Origin: Hydrogenophaga sp. 2FB | GTDB taxonomy: Bacteria > Pseudomonadota > Gammaproteobacteria > Burkholderiales > Burkholderiaceae_C | DNA: 64,000 bases | Assembly (NCBI RefSeq): GCF_005503365.1 | Contig: NZ_SCML01000016.1 | Coordinates: 1 to 64,000, forward strand | Reading direction: 5' to 3' | Shown here: positions 8,845 through 16,572 of the stretch, in pieces | Position numbering within the stretch: the first letter of the stretch is position 1 | How the letters are laid out: each line of letters starts with the position of its first letter | Notes under the pieces: model-generated | What the model was told of the DNA's origin: nothing | Database searches by the model: none | The model's input: only the letters and a program-made list of their open reading frames with translations | Program-made: the position numbers and the translations under genes

Positions 8845-9045
8845 GGCCGGTATCCGGGCTGACAGAACCACCTTCATCGCCTTCCCAGTCAACGCCTGTG
8901 CGTCGTCCAGTGGCTGCGGGATGAAAGTTGAGGGTGCCATGAGCACCCTCGTCTGCTTACCGTTGCGGGGGCAGCGCAGGTTAGGTCTGTCCAGGGATGG
9001 ACGGGACCCTCCTGCTTCCCGTTGAACTGCGGCATGTGAACCACA
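8845..9045 (-). promoter_or_regulatory. Cobalamin (adenosylcobalamin) riboswitch
   Basis: Read on the minus strand, the leader shows the conserved cobalamin-riboswitch core. There is a GTTCAACGGGAAGCAGG segment (about 9011-9027), the CTGCCCCCGCAACGGTAA box (8957-8974), a GGGTGC/GCACCC hairpin (8930-8950), TGGGAAGGCG further on, and the B12 box GTCAGCCCGGATACCGGCC (8845-8863). Downstream, a CACCGTC/GACGGTG stem close to the btuB ribosome binding region could be the expression platform. It predicts shut-off of the whole btuB-to-btuF operon when B12 is plentiful. The exact ends of the outer stem are approximate. Confidence 0.93.
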
Positions 9046-9066
9046 CCGCGAGCACCAACACTGCGC

Positions 9067-9102
9067 ATTCTAAGCCGCGGCGCGCTGGGGCAACCCTACA
9101 AT
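9067..9102. promoter_or_regulatory. Divergent promoter region between the B12 operon and the zapA locus
   Basis: On the minus strand, TAGAAT (9072 to 9067) is a good -10 element for the riboswitch leader, giving a start near 9060. On the plus strand TACAAT (9097-9102) is a -10 element for the zapA-side genes. An ATG at 9101 falls inside this -10 box, which argues that it is not a translation start. No convincing -35 is seen on either strand. Confidence 0.5.
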
Positions 9103-9124
9103 GCAAAAACAGCAAGTCCCAACC

Positions 9125-9364
9125 ATGGCCGACCCAAAGCACCTTGACCAGATCACCGAACGCGTGGAGCGGCTGTTGCTGCGCCACGAGGAACTGCAAC
9201 GCACCAACAGCTTGCTGGTGGACCAGGTGCAGGCCCTGCAGGCCGAACGCGATTCGCTCAAATCCCGTTTGATGGCCGCGCGTGCGCGCATCGATGCGCT
9301 GCTCGAACGCCTGCCACCCGACGTGGCGCAGGCCCTCAACGAAACCCGCAAGGAGCGCTCATGA
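9125..9364 (+). CDS. ZapB-like coiled-coil cell division protein (TIGR02449 type)
   Basis: This small 79-residue protein is almost entirely helical. Heptad-like leucines run from HLDQITERVERLL to QALQAERDSLKSRLMAARARI, and it ends in LLERLPPDVAQALNETRKERS. Such proteins are encoded just before zapA in many beta- and gammaproteobacteria and resemble ZapB, which links the Z ring to other division factors; the functional match is inferred. The start MADPKHL at 9125 is preferred over an ATG at 9101, because the latter overlaps the -10 element TACAAT. Only 61 bases separate it from zapA, suggesting co-transcription. Confidence 0.75.
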   Translation: MADPKHLDQITERVERLLLRHEELQRTNSLLVDQVQALQAERDSLKSRLMAARARIDALLERLPPDVAQALNETRKERS

Positions 9365-9425
9365 GCGCCTCGCAGGACAGCCCCAAGACAGCTCGCACCG
9401 CAGCGCGTAGCACGGAGGTATTCCC

Positions 9426-9803
9426 ATGAGCAAGCCCGGCAGCAAACAGATCGAAGTGCAGATCATGGGTCAGAGCTACCTGCTCTCGTGCCCACCCGGC
9501 GGCGAAGCCTCGCTGCTCGATGCGGTCGAACGCGTCGACACCGCGATGTGCCGCATCCGTGACGCCGGCAAAGTGAAGGCGCGCGACCGCATCGCCGTGC
9601 TGGCCTCGCTCAACCTCGCGTTCGAACTCTCGCAAAAAGAGGCCGAGAGTTTTCAGGCTTCGTCGTTCGCACAGGCCGAGAACAGCGCCTTCGCCGACGC
9701 GGGCTTTGACGCCGAGCCGCTGGACCCCCAAACGCAGGCCCGCGTGGAAGACCTCATGCGCCGTCTCGATCAGACCCTGGACAAGGACGGTCGACTGCTC
9801 TGA
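9426..9803 (+). CDS. zapA: Cell division protein ZapA
   Basis: The 125-residue protein begins KQIEVQIMGQSYLLSCPPGGEASLLDAVERVD, the ZapA N-terminal beta domain, and continues into a helical coiled-coil part (RIAVLASLNLAFELSQKE). ZapA binds FtsZ and cross-links protofilaments in the Z ring. The acidic tail (residues about 80-125) is longer than in E. coli. A ribosome binding sequence (GGAGG at about 9415-9419) precedes the ATG. The neighbourhood with a ZapB-like gene before it and a 6S RNA gene after it is the classical zapA-ssrS context. Confidence 0.9.
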   Translation: MSKPGSKQIEVQIMGQSYLLSCPPGGEASLLDAVERVDTAMCRIRDAGKVKARDRIAVLASLNLAFELSQKEAESFQASSFAQAENSAFADAGFDAEPLDPQTQARVEDLMRRLDQTLDKDGRLL

Positions 9804-9866
9804 GTCGCCGCCCGTCATCGCGCGAACTTTATCGACCGATGGCACGCTCGTCCCACGAGCAGCGCC

Positions 9867-9872
9867 TACAAT
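9867..9872 (+). promoter_or_regulatory. -10 element of the 6S RNA promoter
   Basis: TACAAT lies 7-8 bases before the predicted 5' end of the 6S RNA. A small inverted repeat GCTCGT-CCC-ACGAGC (9846-9860) sits just upstream, where a -35 would be expected; its role is unknown. Confidence 0.5.
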
Positions 9873-9879
9873 TCAAACC

Positions 9880-10054
9880 GTCTGCAGTGCGCGCCGGGCT
9901 TTATATTTCCTTGAACCAATGCTCATAGAGCCCGGGCTTGGTACATTGCGTGGCTGGTGCGAGCGTCTCGCGTCAGACGAACCCGAAGCCACGCTGCCCT
10001 CGCCCACCTGAACCCCGGTTCAGGATGCCGGTCCGGCGGCACTTGCAGACACCC
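9880..10054 (+). ncRNA. ssrS: 6S RNA
   Basis: 6S RNA mimics an open promoter and binds sigma70-RNA polymerase in stationary phase. The 5' end GTCTGCAGTGCGCGCCGG pairs with the 3' end CCGGCGGCACTTGCAGAC to give a long closing stem. Inside, an unpaired A/U-rich stretch (TTTATATTTCCTTGAACC region) can form the central bubble. The 3' arm carries the hairpin CCTGAACC-CC-GGTTCAGG, comparable with the CCTTGAACC/GGTTCAAGG hairpin of E. coli 6S RNA. The length (about 175 nt), the -10 box at 9867, a T-run after the stem (about 10053-10059) and the position right after zapA all agree. Exact ends are approximate. Confidence 0.87.
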
Positions 10055-10062
10055 TTTTTCTC

Positions 10063-10878
10063 ATGCCCCTTGATCCCCTGTTGATCGCAGAGTTGGCCGC
10101 GCTCGGCCTCGGTACCGGTTTCCTGGCCGGCTTGTTGGGCATCGGTGGGGGCATGTTGATGGTGCCCTTCATCACCTTCATCCTCACGCAGCGCGGCGTC
10201 GACGCCGACCTCGCGGTCAAGATGGCCATCGCCACGTCGATGGCCACCATCATCTTCACCTCCATCTCCAGCGTCCGCGCACACCACAAGCGCGGCGCCG
10301 TGCGTTGGGACATCGTCAAGGGCCTGGCCCCCGGCATCGTGCTCGGTTCGGCCATCGCCAGCCTGGGCTTCTTCGCCCTGCTCAAGGGTTCGTGGCTGGC
10401 CTTCGTCTTCGCCGGCTTCGTCAGCTTCTCGGCCACGCAGATGCTGATCGACAAGAAGCCCAAGCCCACGCGCACCCTCCCCGGCACGCCAGGCCTGGTG
10501 GGCGCGGGCAGCGTCATCGGCATGTTGTCGGGCCTGGTCGGTGCGGGTGGCGGTTTCGTCAGCGTGCCCTTCATGACCTGGTGCAACGTGACCATCCACA
10601 ACGCCGTGGCCACCAGCGCCGCGCTGGGTTTTCCGATCGCGCTGGCCAACGCCGTCGGCTACGTGATCGCGGGCCAGAGCCTGCAGAACCTGCCGGCGGG
10701 TTCGTTCGGCTACCTCTACCTGCCCGCGTTGCTGGTCATCGCGAGCATGAGCGTGTTGATGGCGCCGCTGGGTGTGAAGGCCGCGCACGCGCTGCCGGTG
10801 AAGTCGCTCAAGCGCGTGTTCGCGAGCCTGCTGTACATGCTCGCGGCGTACATGCTCTACAAGGGCTTGACCGCCTGA
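10063..10878 (+). CDS. TauE/SafE family sulfite-exporter-like permease
   Basis: This 271-residue inner-membrane protein has about eight hydrophobic segments. It carries the two internal TauE/SafE (DUF81) repeats, seen as GFLAGLLGIGGGMLMVPF near residue 20 and GMLSGLVGAGGGFVSVPF near residue 150. Members export small organosulfonates or sulfite, or take up other anions; the substrate here is not predictable. Its ATG lies only a few bases after the 6S RNA 3' end, so it may be read through from the 6S promoter region or have its own promoter inside that gene. E. coli has ygfA at this position instead. Confidence 0.85.
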   Translation: MPLDPLLIAELAALGLGTGFLAGLLGIGGGMLMVPFITFILTQRGVDADLAVKMAIATSMATIIFTSISSVRAHHKRGAVRWDIVKGLAPGIVLGSAIASLGFFALLKGSWLAFVFAGFVSFSATQMLIDKKPKPTRTLPGTPGLVGAGSVIGMLSGLVGAGGGFVSVPFMTWCNVTIHNAVATSAALGFPIALANAVGYVIAGQSLQNLPAGSFGYLYLPALLVIASMSVLMAPLGVKAAHALPVKSLKRVFASLLYMLAAYMLYKGLTA

Positions 10879-11074
10879 GGACGCGCCTCTGAGCCACCCG
10901 TGTGAGAGGAAGTGTTGTTTTCCTCTACAAAAACCGGTGTTCCCCCTGTGCAAACCTTGAAAAAAATGCATTGCCCTCCTTGGATTGCGCAGGCAACTCT
11001 ATTAGCATGCGAGACACCAGCGAGAGAGCGCGTTCTCCACTGGCGATTCGTCAACTTCTAGAAGGAAATCAATC

Positions 11075-11530
11075 ATGGCAACTGCGAAAAAAGCGCCCGC
11101 TAAAAAAGCGGCACCGGCGAAGAAGGCCGCGGCTCCTGCAAAGAAGGCCGCACCGGCCAAGAAGGCAGCAGCTCCGGCGAAGAAGGCCGCTCCTGCCAAG
11201 AAGGCAGCAGCTCCTGCGAAAAAGGCCGCACCGGCCAAGAAGGCAGCAGCTCCGGCGAAGAAGGCAGCGCCTGCCAAGAAGCGCACCCCCAATGCCGCGT
11301 TCATGAAAGCGCTGACCCCCAGCGCCGCTCTGGCCGCCATCGTGGGCGCCGCTCCGCTGCCACGCACCGAAGTCACCAAGAAGATCTGGGACTACATCAA
11401 GAAGAACAAGCTGCAGGACTCGGTCAACCGCCGCATGATCAACGCCGACGCCAAGCTGAAGGAAATCTTCAAGAAGGCACAAGCGTCCATGTTCGAGATG
11501 ACCAAGCTGGTCAACGCGCACCTGAAGTGA
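11075..11530 (+). CDS. Histone-H1-like tail fused to a SWIB/MDM2 domain
   Basis: The 151-residue basic protein has two parts. Residues 1-70 are nearly pure Ala/Lys/Pro, with a recurring AAPAKKAAAPAKK unit like the C-terminal tail of histone H1. Residues about 72-151 are a SWIB domain (TPSAALAAIVGAAPLPRTEVTKKIWDYIKKNKLQD, then RMINADAKLKEIF). Bacterial SWIB proteins of this type are thought to be nucleoid-associated or, by analogy with chlamydia, to affect DNA topology; function in this group is unproven. A ribosome binding site (AAGGAAA) precedes the ATG and a strong terminator follows, so it is likely monocistronic. An A/T-rich stretch at 10910-10975 may hold its promoter. Confidence 0.88.
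   Translation: MATAKKAPAKKAAPAKKAAAPAKKAAPAKKAAAPAKKAAPAKKAAAPAKKAAPAKKAAAPAKKAAPAKKRTPNAAFMKALTPSAALAAIVGAAPLPRTEVTKKIWDYIKKNKLQDSVNRRMINADAKLKEIFKKAQASMFEMTKLVNAHLK
11087..11281 (+). repeat. Tandem repeat encoding the AAPAKK-type basic tail
   Basis: Imperfect 18-39-base repeats of the pattern GCNCCNGCNAAGAAGGC encode Lys-Lys pairs every six or seven residues. Codons vary between copies, which suggests selection on the protein tail as well as slippage. Confidence 0.7.
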
Positions 11531-11573
11531 TCCTGCTGTCCGCGCCCCTCGCGGGTGCGGCAAGGATGACGAA

Positions 11574-11606
11574 GCAAGGCCGACGCAAGTCGGCCTTGCC
11601 GCTTTT
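11574..11606 (+). terminator. Intrinsic terminator after the H1-SWIB gene
   Basis: An 11-bp perfect stem GCAAGGCCGAC / GTCGGCCTTGC with a GCAA tetraloop is followed by CGCTTTT. It separates the H1-SWIB gene from the cyclase gene. Confidence 0.85.
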
Positions 11607-11636
11607 GCGCTCGGCAACTCAGGGTTTTTCACACAT

Positions 11637-13505
11637 GTGAGAAACTGCAACAACCTCCGACCCATCCCTGGCATGTCCGTCAACCCGCACCCGAGCACCC
11701 TCACAGCCCCTGCCGGCGAGGGGAACCTGTCGGCAACGCTCTCGCTGCCACAGCAGCGGCACAAGGTGGTGCTGGTGGTCGATCTGGTCGAGTCGGTTCG
11801 GCTGATGGCGGCCAACGAGGCCGCGGTGGTGAACCAGTGGCGCGGCTTTGTGCACCACGCCGTGTCCGAGGTTTTGCCCGCGCACCACGGCCGCCTGGTC
11901 AAGAGTCTGGGCGATGGCCTGCTCGTCGAGTTCGACCGATCCACCGACGCCGTGCAGGCCGCGCTGGCGCTGCACAACTACTTCATCCCGCTCAACAAGA
12001 CGCTGCCCGCCGCGCAACAGCTGCACCTGCGCGCCGGGCTGAACGCCACGAACCTGTATGTGGACGAGAACGACGTGTACGGCCAGGGCGTGAACCTGGC
12101 CGCGCGCGTGGCCGACCTCGCGTCACCCGGCGAAACCATCGTCACCGCCAGCGTCTTCGACGGCATCGTGATCGGCATCGATGCCGAGGTGGAAGACCGC
12201 GGCGAGAGCTACCTCAAGCACTGGCCCGAGCCGGTGCGCACCTGGCAGGTGTACCCCGTCTCCAGCAGCTCGGCCGCGGCGCGCGCGCGCGTGCCCGAGG
12301 GCGCCGCCACCGACTTCCGGCCGGCCATTGCCATCGTCCCGTTCGAGACCCGCAGTCATGCGGCCGAACAGTTCGTCATCGGCGAACTCATCGCCGACGG
12401 CGTGATCGCCCAACTCTCGCGCAGCCAGAACCTGCGCGTGATCTCGCGCCTGTCGACCACCGCGTTCCGCGGCCGCAAGAGCAGCACGGAGCAGATCGGC
12501 CAGCACCTGGAAGCCAACTTCGTGCTCGGCGGCAGCTACGTCACCTATGGCGACAAGGTCGTCATCATGGCCGAGCTTTCCGACCGCAAGCGCGGCGAGG
12601 TGATCTGGGCCGAGCGCATCACGGGCGACACCCGCGACCTGCTGGAAGCGCAGAGCAGCCTGCTCGATACGCTCAGCAGCGCCTGCGCCCACGCCCTGCT
12701 CCACGACGTGGTGCAGCGCACCCTGGTAGTGCCCGTGCCGCAGCTGGACAGCAACGCGTTGATGCTCGGCGGCATCACCCTCATGCACCGCTCCACGCCG
12801 CGTGACCTGCAACGCAGCCTGCAACTGCTCGAGGCCGTCGTGGAACGCCACAAGCGCGTGGCCACGCCGTGGGCGTGGTTGGCCAAGTGGCACATCTTGC
12901 AAGTGGTGCAAGGTCTGTCGAATGAGCCCGCGCGCGACTTCCAGCGCGCCATCGACACCGCCGACCGCGCGCTCGACCTCGAACCCAACAGCTCGCTGGC
13001 CATGGCCATCAAGGGCCATGCGCTGTGCCACCTCGGGAACGATGTGGAAGCCTCGCACCGCTTGCTGCAGGAAGCCACACAGAGCAACCCGAACGACCCC
13101 ATGGCCTGGCTGTACAACAGCGTGTGGTCGCAGATGTGGGGCACGCCAGAGGACTCCATTGCGGAGGCGGAAAACGCCTTGCACCTGTCGCCGCTCGACC
13201 CGCAGAAATACTACTTTGAGATGATGTTGGCCAACAGCTACCTGGCACAGGGCCGCCTGGAACAAGCCATCGAGATGTGCCACTCCTCGCTGAAGAAGAA
13301 CCGCTATCACCTCCCCACGATTCGGGCGCTGCTCATCTGCCAGTACGAAATCGGTGAGCAGGCTGAAGCGCACAAAACGTTCGAATTGATGCGGACACTT
13401 CAGCCCGATCTGACGGTGGCCAAATACCTTGCGTCCGGAAGTCAGAGTGCCGTGCGACAACGAGGCGCCAAGGCCTTTGCGGCCCTCGGACTGCCGAATC
13501 ACTAA
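11637..13505 (+). CDS. Class III adenylate cyclase with TolB-like and TPR domains
   Basis: The 622-residue soluble protein has an N-terminal class III cyclase domain (about residues 42-205). Metal-binding Asp49 (VVDLVES) and Asp93 (KSLGDGLL) are present, as are adenine-specifying Lys89 and Asp146 and the transition-state pair Asn153/Arg157 (GVNLAARV). It should therefore be an active adenylate cyclase. Residues about 228-350 form a TolB-like FLP domain (AIAIVPFETRS to GEVIWAERI). The remainder is TPR-like helices, for protein contacts. No membrane segment is seen. ATG 11637 and ATG 11673 are both possible, and neither has a clear ribosome binding site. Twenty bases separate it from the next gene, so it probably heads the trio to 16560. 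Confidence 0.85.
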   Translation: MRNCNNLRPIPGMSVNPHPSTLTAPAGEGNLSATLSLPQQRHKVVLVVDLVESVRLMAANEAAVVNQWRGFVHHAVSEVLPAHHGRLVKSLGDGLLVEFDRSTDAVQAALALHNYFIPLNKTLPAAQQLHLRAGLNATNLYVDENDVYGQGVNLAARVADLASPGETIVTASVFDGIVIGIDAEVEDRGESYLKHWPEPVRTWQVYPVSSSSAAARARVPEGAATDFRPAIAIVPFETRSHAAEQFVIGELIADGVIAQLSRSQNLRVISRLSTTAFRGRKSSTEQIGQHLEANFVLGGSYVTYGDKVVIMAELSDRKRGEVIWAERITGDTRDLLEAQSSLLDTLSSACAHALLHDVVQRTLVVPVPQLDSNALMLGGITLMHRSTPRDLQRSLQLLEAVVERHKRVATPWAWLAKWHILQVVQGLSNEPARDFQRAIDTADRALDLEPNSSLAMAIKGHALCHLGNDVEASHRLLQEATQSNPNDPMAWLYNSVWSQMWGTPEDSIAEAENALHLSPLDPQKYYFEMMLANSYLAQGRLEQAIEMCHSSLKKNRYHLPTIRALLICQYEIGEQAEAHKTFELMRTLQPDLTVAKYLASGSQSAVRQRGAKAFAALGLPNH

Positions 13506-13525
13506 ACCCAAGAGGAGTATTCAAC

Positions 13526-14629
13526 ATGAGCGGTGGAGTCAGTGGTGGTGTTAGTGGTGGTGTTAGCGGTGGTGTTAGCGGTGGTGTTAGCGGCGGCGTC
13601 AGTGGTGGTGTGAGCGGGGGTGTCGCGAACACCCTGGTGAACGCCGATGCCCTCATCCTCAGCCGAGCCGCCATCGTCGGCCCCTTCAACGGCGCCGTGC
13701 TGCACGCGAACGAACCGGGCTTCGACAAACCCGCCAACCTCGCCCTGTGGAGCGACGGGCCGCGGGTCGAAGCCTGCTTCACCGAACTCGTGGAAGGCCT
13801 GCTGTTCAAGACCCACAACGGCAGCAAGCAGGCCATGCTGGAGTTCGCCAACCTGCAGGCGGCCAACATCCAGCGCAAGACCCTGATCCGCATGCGCGCG
13901 CCCACCAAGGCGCAGTTCAAGAAGCAACTCGATCTGGTCGCGGCCTACGCCGATCTGCGCGCGGACCGCGGGATCGAAATCACAGCGCAGATGACGCCAC
14001 CGGTGGAGTTCTGGTCGTCAGTGGTCGGGCTGCAGCCGCACCGCCACAAGAAGACGCTGCAGCTCATGGAGCTGGTGTTTTCGCTGTGCGTGCATGTGGA
14101 GATGCGCTTCAAGCAGATCTTCGCCAGCATCCGGCCGATGGTGTTCTCGCCGCAGATCCAGCCCATGATTCCCACGCCCGGCCACGGCAGCTGGCCCAGC
14201 GGCCACGCCACCGAGGCCTTTGCCGTGGCGACGCTGCTGGAGGCGTTGTTGAACGCGGCACCGGGCGCAGGCACTCCACCCAACGGCACCGAAAGCCGCG
14301 AGCAATTGCAGCGACTGGCCGCGCGCATTGCCACCAACCGCGTGGTCGCCGGTGTGCACTACCCGGTGGACAGCGCGGCCGGGCGTTTGCTCGGCACGGC
14401 GCTCGCGGAGTTCCTGGTGGCCCGCGCCACCGGCACCCGCGTGCACGAGCGCGGCTTCGATGGCCGCCTGTTCGAGGGCCCGCACGGTGAACCGCTCGAC
14501 TTCAGTCTGAACCAGTCGATGGACCAGACCAGTGGCAACGCCTACACCCGCTCGGCCGGCACCACCGCCGTGGGCAATGCGCCGCTGCTGGCCTGGCTGT
14601 GGGGGGAAGCGCTCAAGGAGTGGGCATGA
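13526..14629 (+). CDS. PAP2/vanadium-haloperoxidase-fold protein with N-terminal SGGV repeats
   Basis: The 367-residue protein starts with Met followed by eight SGGV units. The C-terminal half carries the full acid phosphatase/haloperoxidase signature: Lys196-x6-Arg203-Pro204 (KQIFASIRP), Pro224-Ser-Gly-His227 and Arg272-x5-His278-x3-Asp282 (NRVVAGVHYPVD). It could thus be a vanadium-dependent haloperoxidase or a phosphatase. It has no membrane helices, unlike lipid PAP2 enzymes. AGAGGAG sits just before the ATG. The stop overlaps the start of the S8 peptidase gene as ATGA, so the two are translationally coupled. Substrate and the role of the glycine-rich repeat are unknown. Confidence 0.85.
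   Translation: MSGGVSGGVSGGVSGGVSGGVSGGVSGGVSGGVANTLVNADALILSRAAIVGPFNGAVLHANEPGFDKPANLALWSDGPRVEACFTELVEGLLFKTHNGSKQAMLEFANLQAANIQRKTLIRMRAPTKAQFKKQLDLVAAYADLRADRGIEITAQMTPPVEFWSSVVGLQPHRHKKTLQLMELVFSLCVHVEMRFKQIFASIRPMVFSPQIQPMIPTPGHGSWPSGHATEAFAVATLLEALLNAAPGAGTPPNGTESREQLQRLAARIATNRVVAGVHYPVDSAAGRLLGTALAEFLVARATGTRVHERGFDGRLFEGPHGEPLDFSLNQSMDQTSGNAYTRSAGTTAVGNAPLLAWLWGEALKEWA
13529..13624 (+). repeat. Eight-copy 12-bp coding tandem repeat (SGGV)8
   Basis: Eight consecutive 12-bp units of the form AGYGGNGGNGTN encode Ser-Gly-Gly-Val. Neighbouring copies differ only in third positions. The in-frame unit length means copy-number change would alter the protein tail without a frameshift. Confidence 0.9.
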
Positions 14630-16560
14630 GCGCAGCGGGCTGGTCACCGCTGCCCACCGGCGCGTTCACCGGCATTCACTGGCAAGCGCCCGGCGCCATC
14701 GACGGTGAAGACCCCTACCTGATCTGGGCTGAGGCCAACCACTTCGCGGGCTACCACTGCAAACACGGCAAGCCCTTGCCCAAGTGGCTGCCGATCGTCA
14801 TCGAGCTGACCGAACACGCGGATGTGCCCGCACTCGTCGCGGCCTCTTCCACCGCCTGGCTGCAGATTCCCCGCGTTTACCTCAACGTGCCCGGCCTGCG
14901 CTTTTGCAGCGCGCGCGTGAAGCGCCGCTTCTTCGACAAGCTGCGCAGCGACGCGCACCTGCGCGGCCTCATCCAGCGCTTCGAACTGGGACTGCCGGTG
15001 GGCCACCACACGCATGCGCTGGTCGACCCGTGCACGCCCGACAGCCCGCCCACGCCCGCCCAGGGATTGCTCTCCGGCAAGGTGCTGGGCCTGATCGATG
15101 GCGGCCTGGCCTTTGCCAACGACCAGCTCCTGAACCGTTTCGGCCTGGCGCGCGTGAAGCACTTCTGGCGGCAGGACGACACCGTCAACGGCAACTGGCC
15201 GGGCAACCAGCCACACCACTGCGTTCCGCTGGACCCGGCCCGCGCCGGCCCGACGCCGCACGACATGGGCTACGGCCACGAACTCTCGGCCGCCCGGATC
15301 GACGCGGCCATGATGGTCTTTTCGCGCCACGGGCATGTGGACGAAGACGCACTCTACGAACACCTGCAGCTCTGGGACCTGACCCGCCCGGTCAACCACG
15401 GCACGCACGTCATGAGCCAGGCCTGTGGCAAAGGCACCCTGCTCCACCCCATGGACGACGAGGCCAGCCGCTGCGATCTGGTGGCCGTGCAACTCGACTG
15501 GTCAAACGTGCTCGACACCTCGGGCGGCGCCATGAACGTGAGCGTGCTCGACGGGCTCATGTACATCCTCGCGCGTTGCGCGCCGGGCGCCCAGGTGGTG
15601 GTGAACATCAGCTGGGGCACCCTGGCAGGCCCGCACGACGGCACCTCGGTGCTCGAAGCGGCGATGGACCAGTTGATCGCGCTCTACGCGGGCAACCTGC
15701 ACATCACCGTGCCCGCCGGCAACGCCTACCAGAGCCGCACCCACGCCAACGCCACGCTGCCCCCCGGCGAGTCCGTGGCGCTGCACTGGCGCGTGCAGCC
15801 CGACGACCGCACCGAGAGCTACCTGGAAATCTGGCTGCCCGATGGTGCGCAAAGCGTGCAGATCGGCATCACGCCACCAGGCCATGCACAACCGCTGCCC
15901 GCCATGCCGATGGACCATGGCGGCTTGTGGAACAACGCGCACGGCGCGCCCTTGTGTGGCCTGATCTACCCCACCAGCACCGCCTTGGGACACCACGGCA
16001 CCTGCGCCCTGCTCGCCATCGCCCCCACCTTCAGCCGCGATGCCACAACCGCCACGACCTTGGCCGGCTCGTGGACGGTCACGCTGACCAACACCGGCAC
16101 CTCCGCCACGCTGTTCGACGCGTACATCGAACGCGACGACGTGGCCATTGGCCAGAACACGGGTGCCAAACAGTCGTACCTGGAAGACCGGCGCTACGAC
16201 ACCAGCGGCAACATCGGCTCCTTCGTGGACCATGCGAGCGACCCGACACCGATCCGGCGCAGCGGCACCTTCAACAGCCTGTCCACCGGACAGCGCACCG
16301 TGAGCGTGGGTGGCACCCGCGAGCACGCGTCGCCCAGCGGGCATTTCGCGCTGTACTCGCCGCGCAAACCCGACCCGGACGCTGGTCGACCGCAGCGCCC
16401 CGGTGTGCGCAAGGCCCCTCAAACCTTGAAGCCCTGTGACGACAACCCGGCCCTGAGGGGTGTGCTGGGTGCGGGCAGCCGCAGTGGCAGTGTGGTGCGG
16501 CTGGCGGGCACCAGCACGGCCGCGCCGGTGGAGGCGCGCGCCATCCTCAACAGCCTTTAG
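14626..16560 (+). CDS. S8 (subtilisin-like) serine peptidase
   Basis: In the 644-residue protein the catalytic triad can be read as Asp158 (VLGLIDGGLAF), His258 (VNHGTHVMS) and Ser630 (LAGTSTAAP). An oxyanion Asn lies in VPAGNAYQS. The His-to-Ser spacing of about 370 residues is far above that of small subtilisins and holds a beta-rich insert (LAGSWTVTLTNTGTSATLFDAYIE). There is no signal peptide, so the protein is cytoplasmic or exported by another route. AAGGAG precedes the ATG, which overlaps the PAP2-fold gene stop. The partner and substrate are unknown; strict coupling suggests it acts with the upstream PAP2-fold protein. Confidence 0.87.
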   Translation: MSAAGWSPLPTGAFTGIHWQAPGAIDGEDPYLIWAEANHFAGYHCKHGKPLPKWLPIVIELTEHADVPALVAASSTAWLQIPRVYLNVPGLRFCSARVKRRFFDKLRSDAHLRGLIQRFELGLPVGHHTHALVDPCTPDSPPTPAQGLLSGKVLGLIDGGLAFANDQLLNRFGLARVKHFWRQDDTVNGNWPGNQPHHCVPLDPARAGPTPHDMGYGHELSAARIDAAMMVFSRHGHVDEDALYEHLQLWDLTRPVNHGTHVMSQACGKGTLLHPMDDEASRCDLVAVQLDWSNVLDTSGGAMNVSVLDGLMYILARCAPGAQVVVNISWGTLAGPHDGTSVLEAAMDQLIALYAGNLHITVPAGNAYQSRTHANATLPPGESVALHWRVQPDDRTESYLEIWLPDGAQSVQIGITPPGHAQPLPAMPMDHGGLWNNAHGAPLCGLIYPTSTALGHHGTCALLAIAPTFSRDATTATTLAGSWTVTLTNTGTSATLFDAYIERDDVAIGQNTGAKQSYLEDRRYDTSGNIGSFVDHASDPTPIRRSGTFNSLSTGQRTVSVGGTREHASPSGHFALYSPRKPDPDAGRPQRPGVRKAPQTLKPCDDNPALRGVLGAGSRSGSVVRLAGTSTAAPVEARAILNSL

Positions 16561-16572
16561 CGGATGGAAAAT

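Noticed and set aside
9101-9124. ATG at 9101 as the start of the ZapB-like gene
   Set aside because: It overlaps the -10 element TACAAT (9097-9102), so transcription would begin after it. ATG 9125 gives a family-like N-terminus.
9846-9860. Inverted repeat before the 6S promoter as a zapA terminator
   Set aside because: The stem is short and is followed by no T-run, so it is not a convincing intrinsic terminator.
11087-11281. CRISPR or satellite array in the H1 tail
   Set aside because: It is a coding repeat with codon variation and no spacers, inside a well-bounded gene.
13529-13624. CRISPR-like appearance of the SGGV repeat
   Set aside because: The units are 12 bp and directly adjacent with no spacers, and code in frame for a protein; there are no cas genes.
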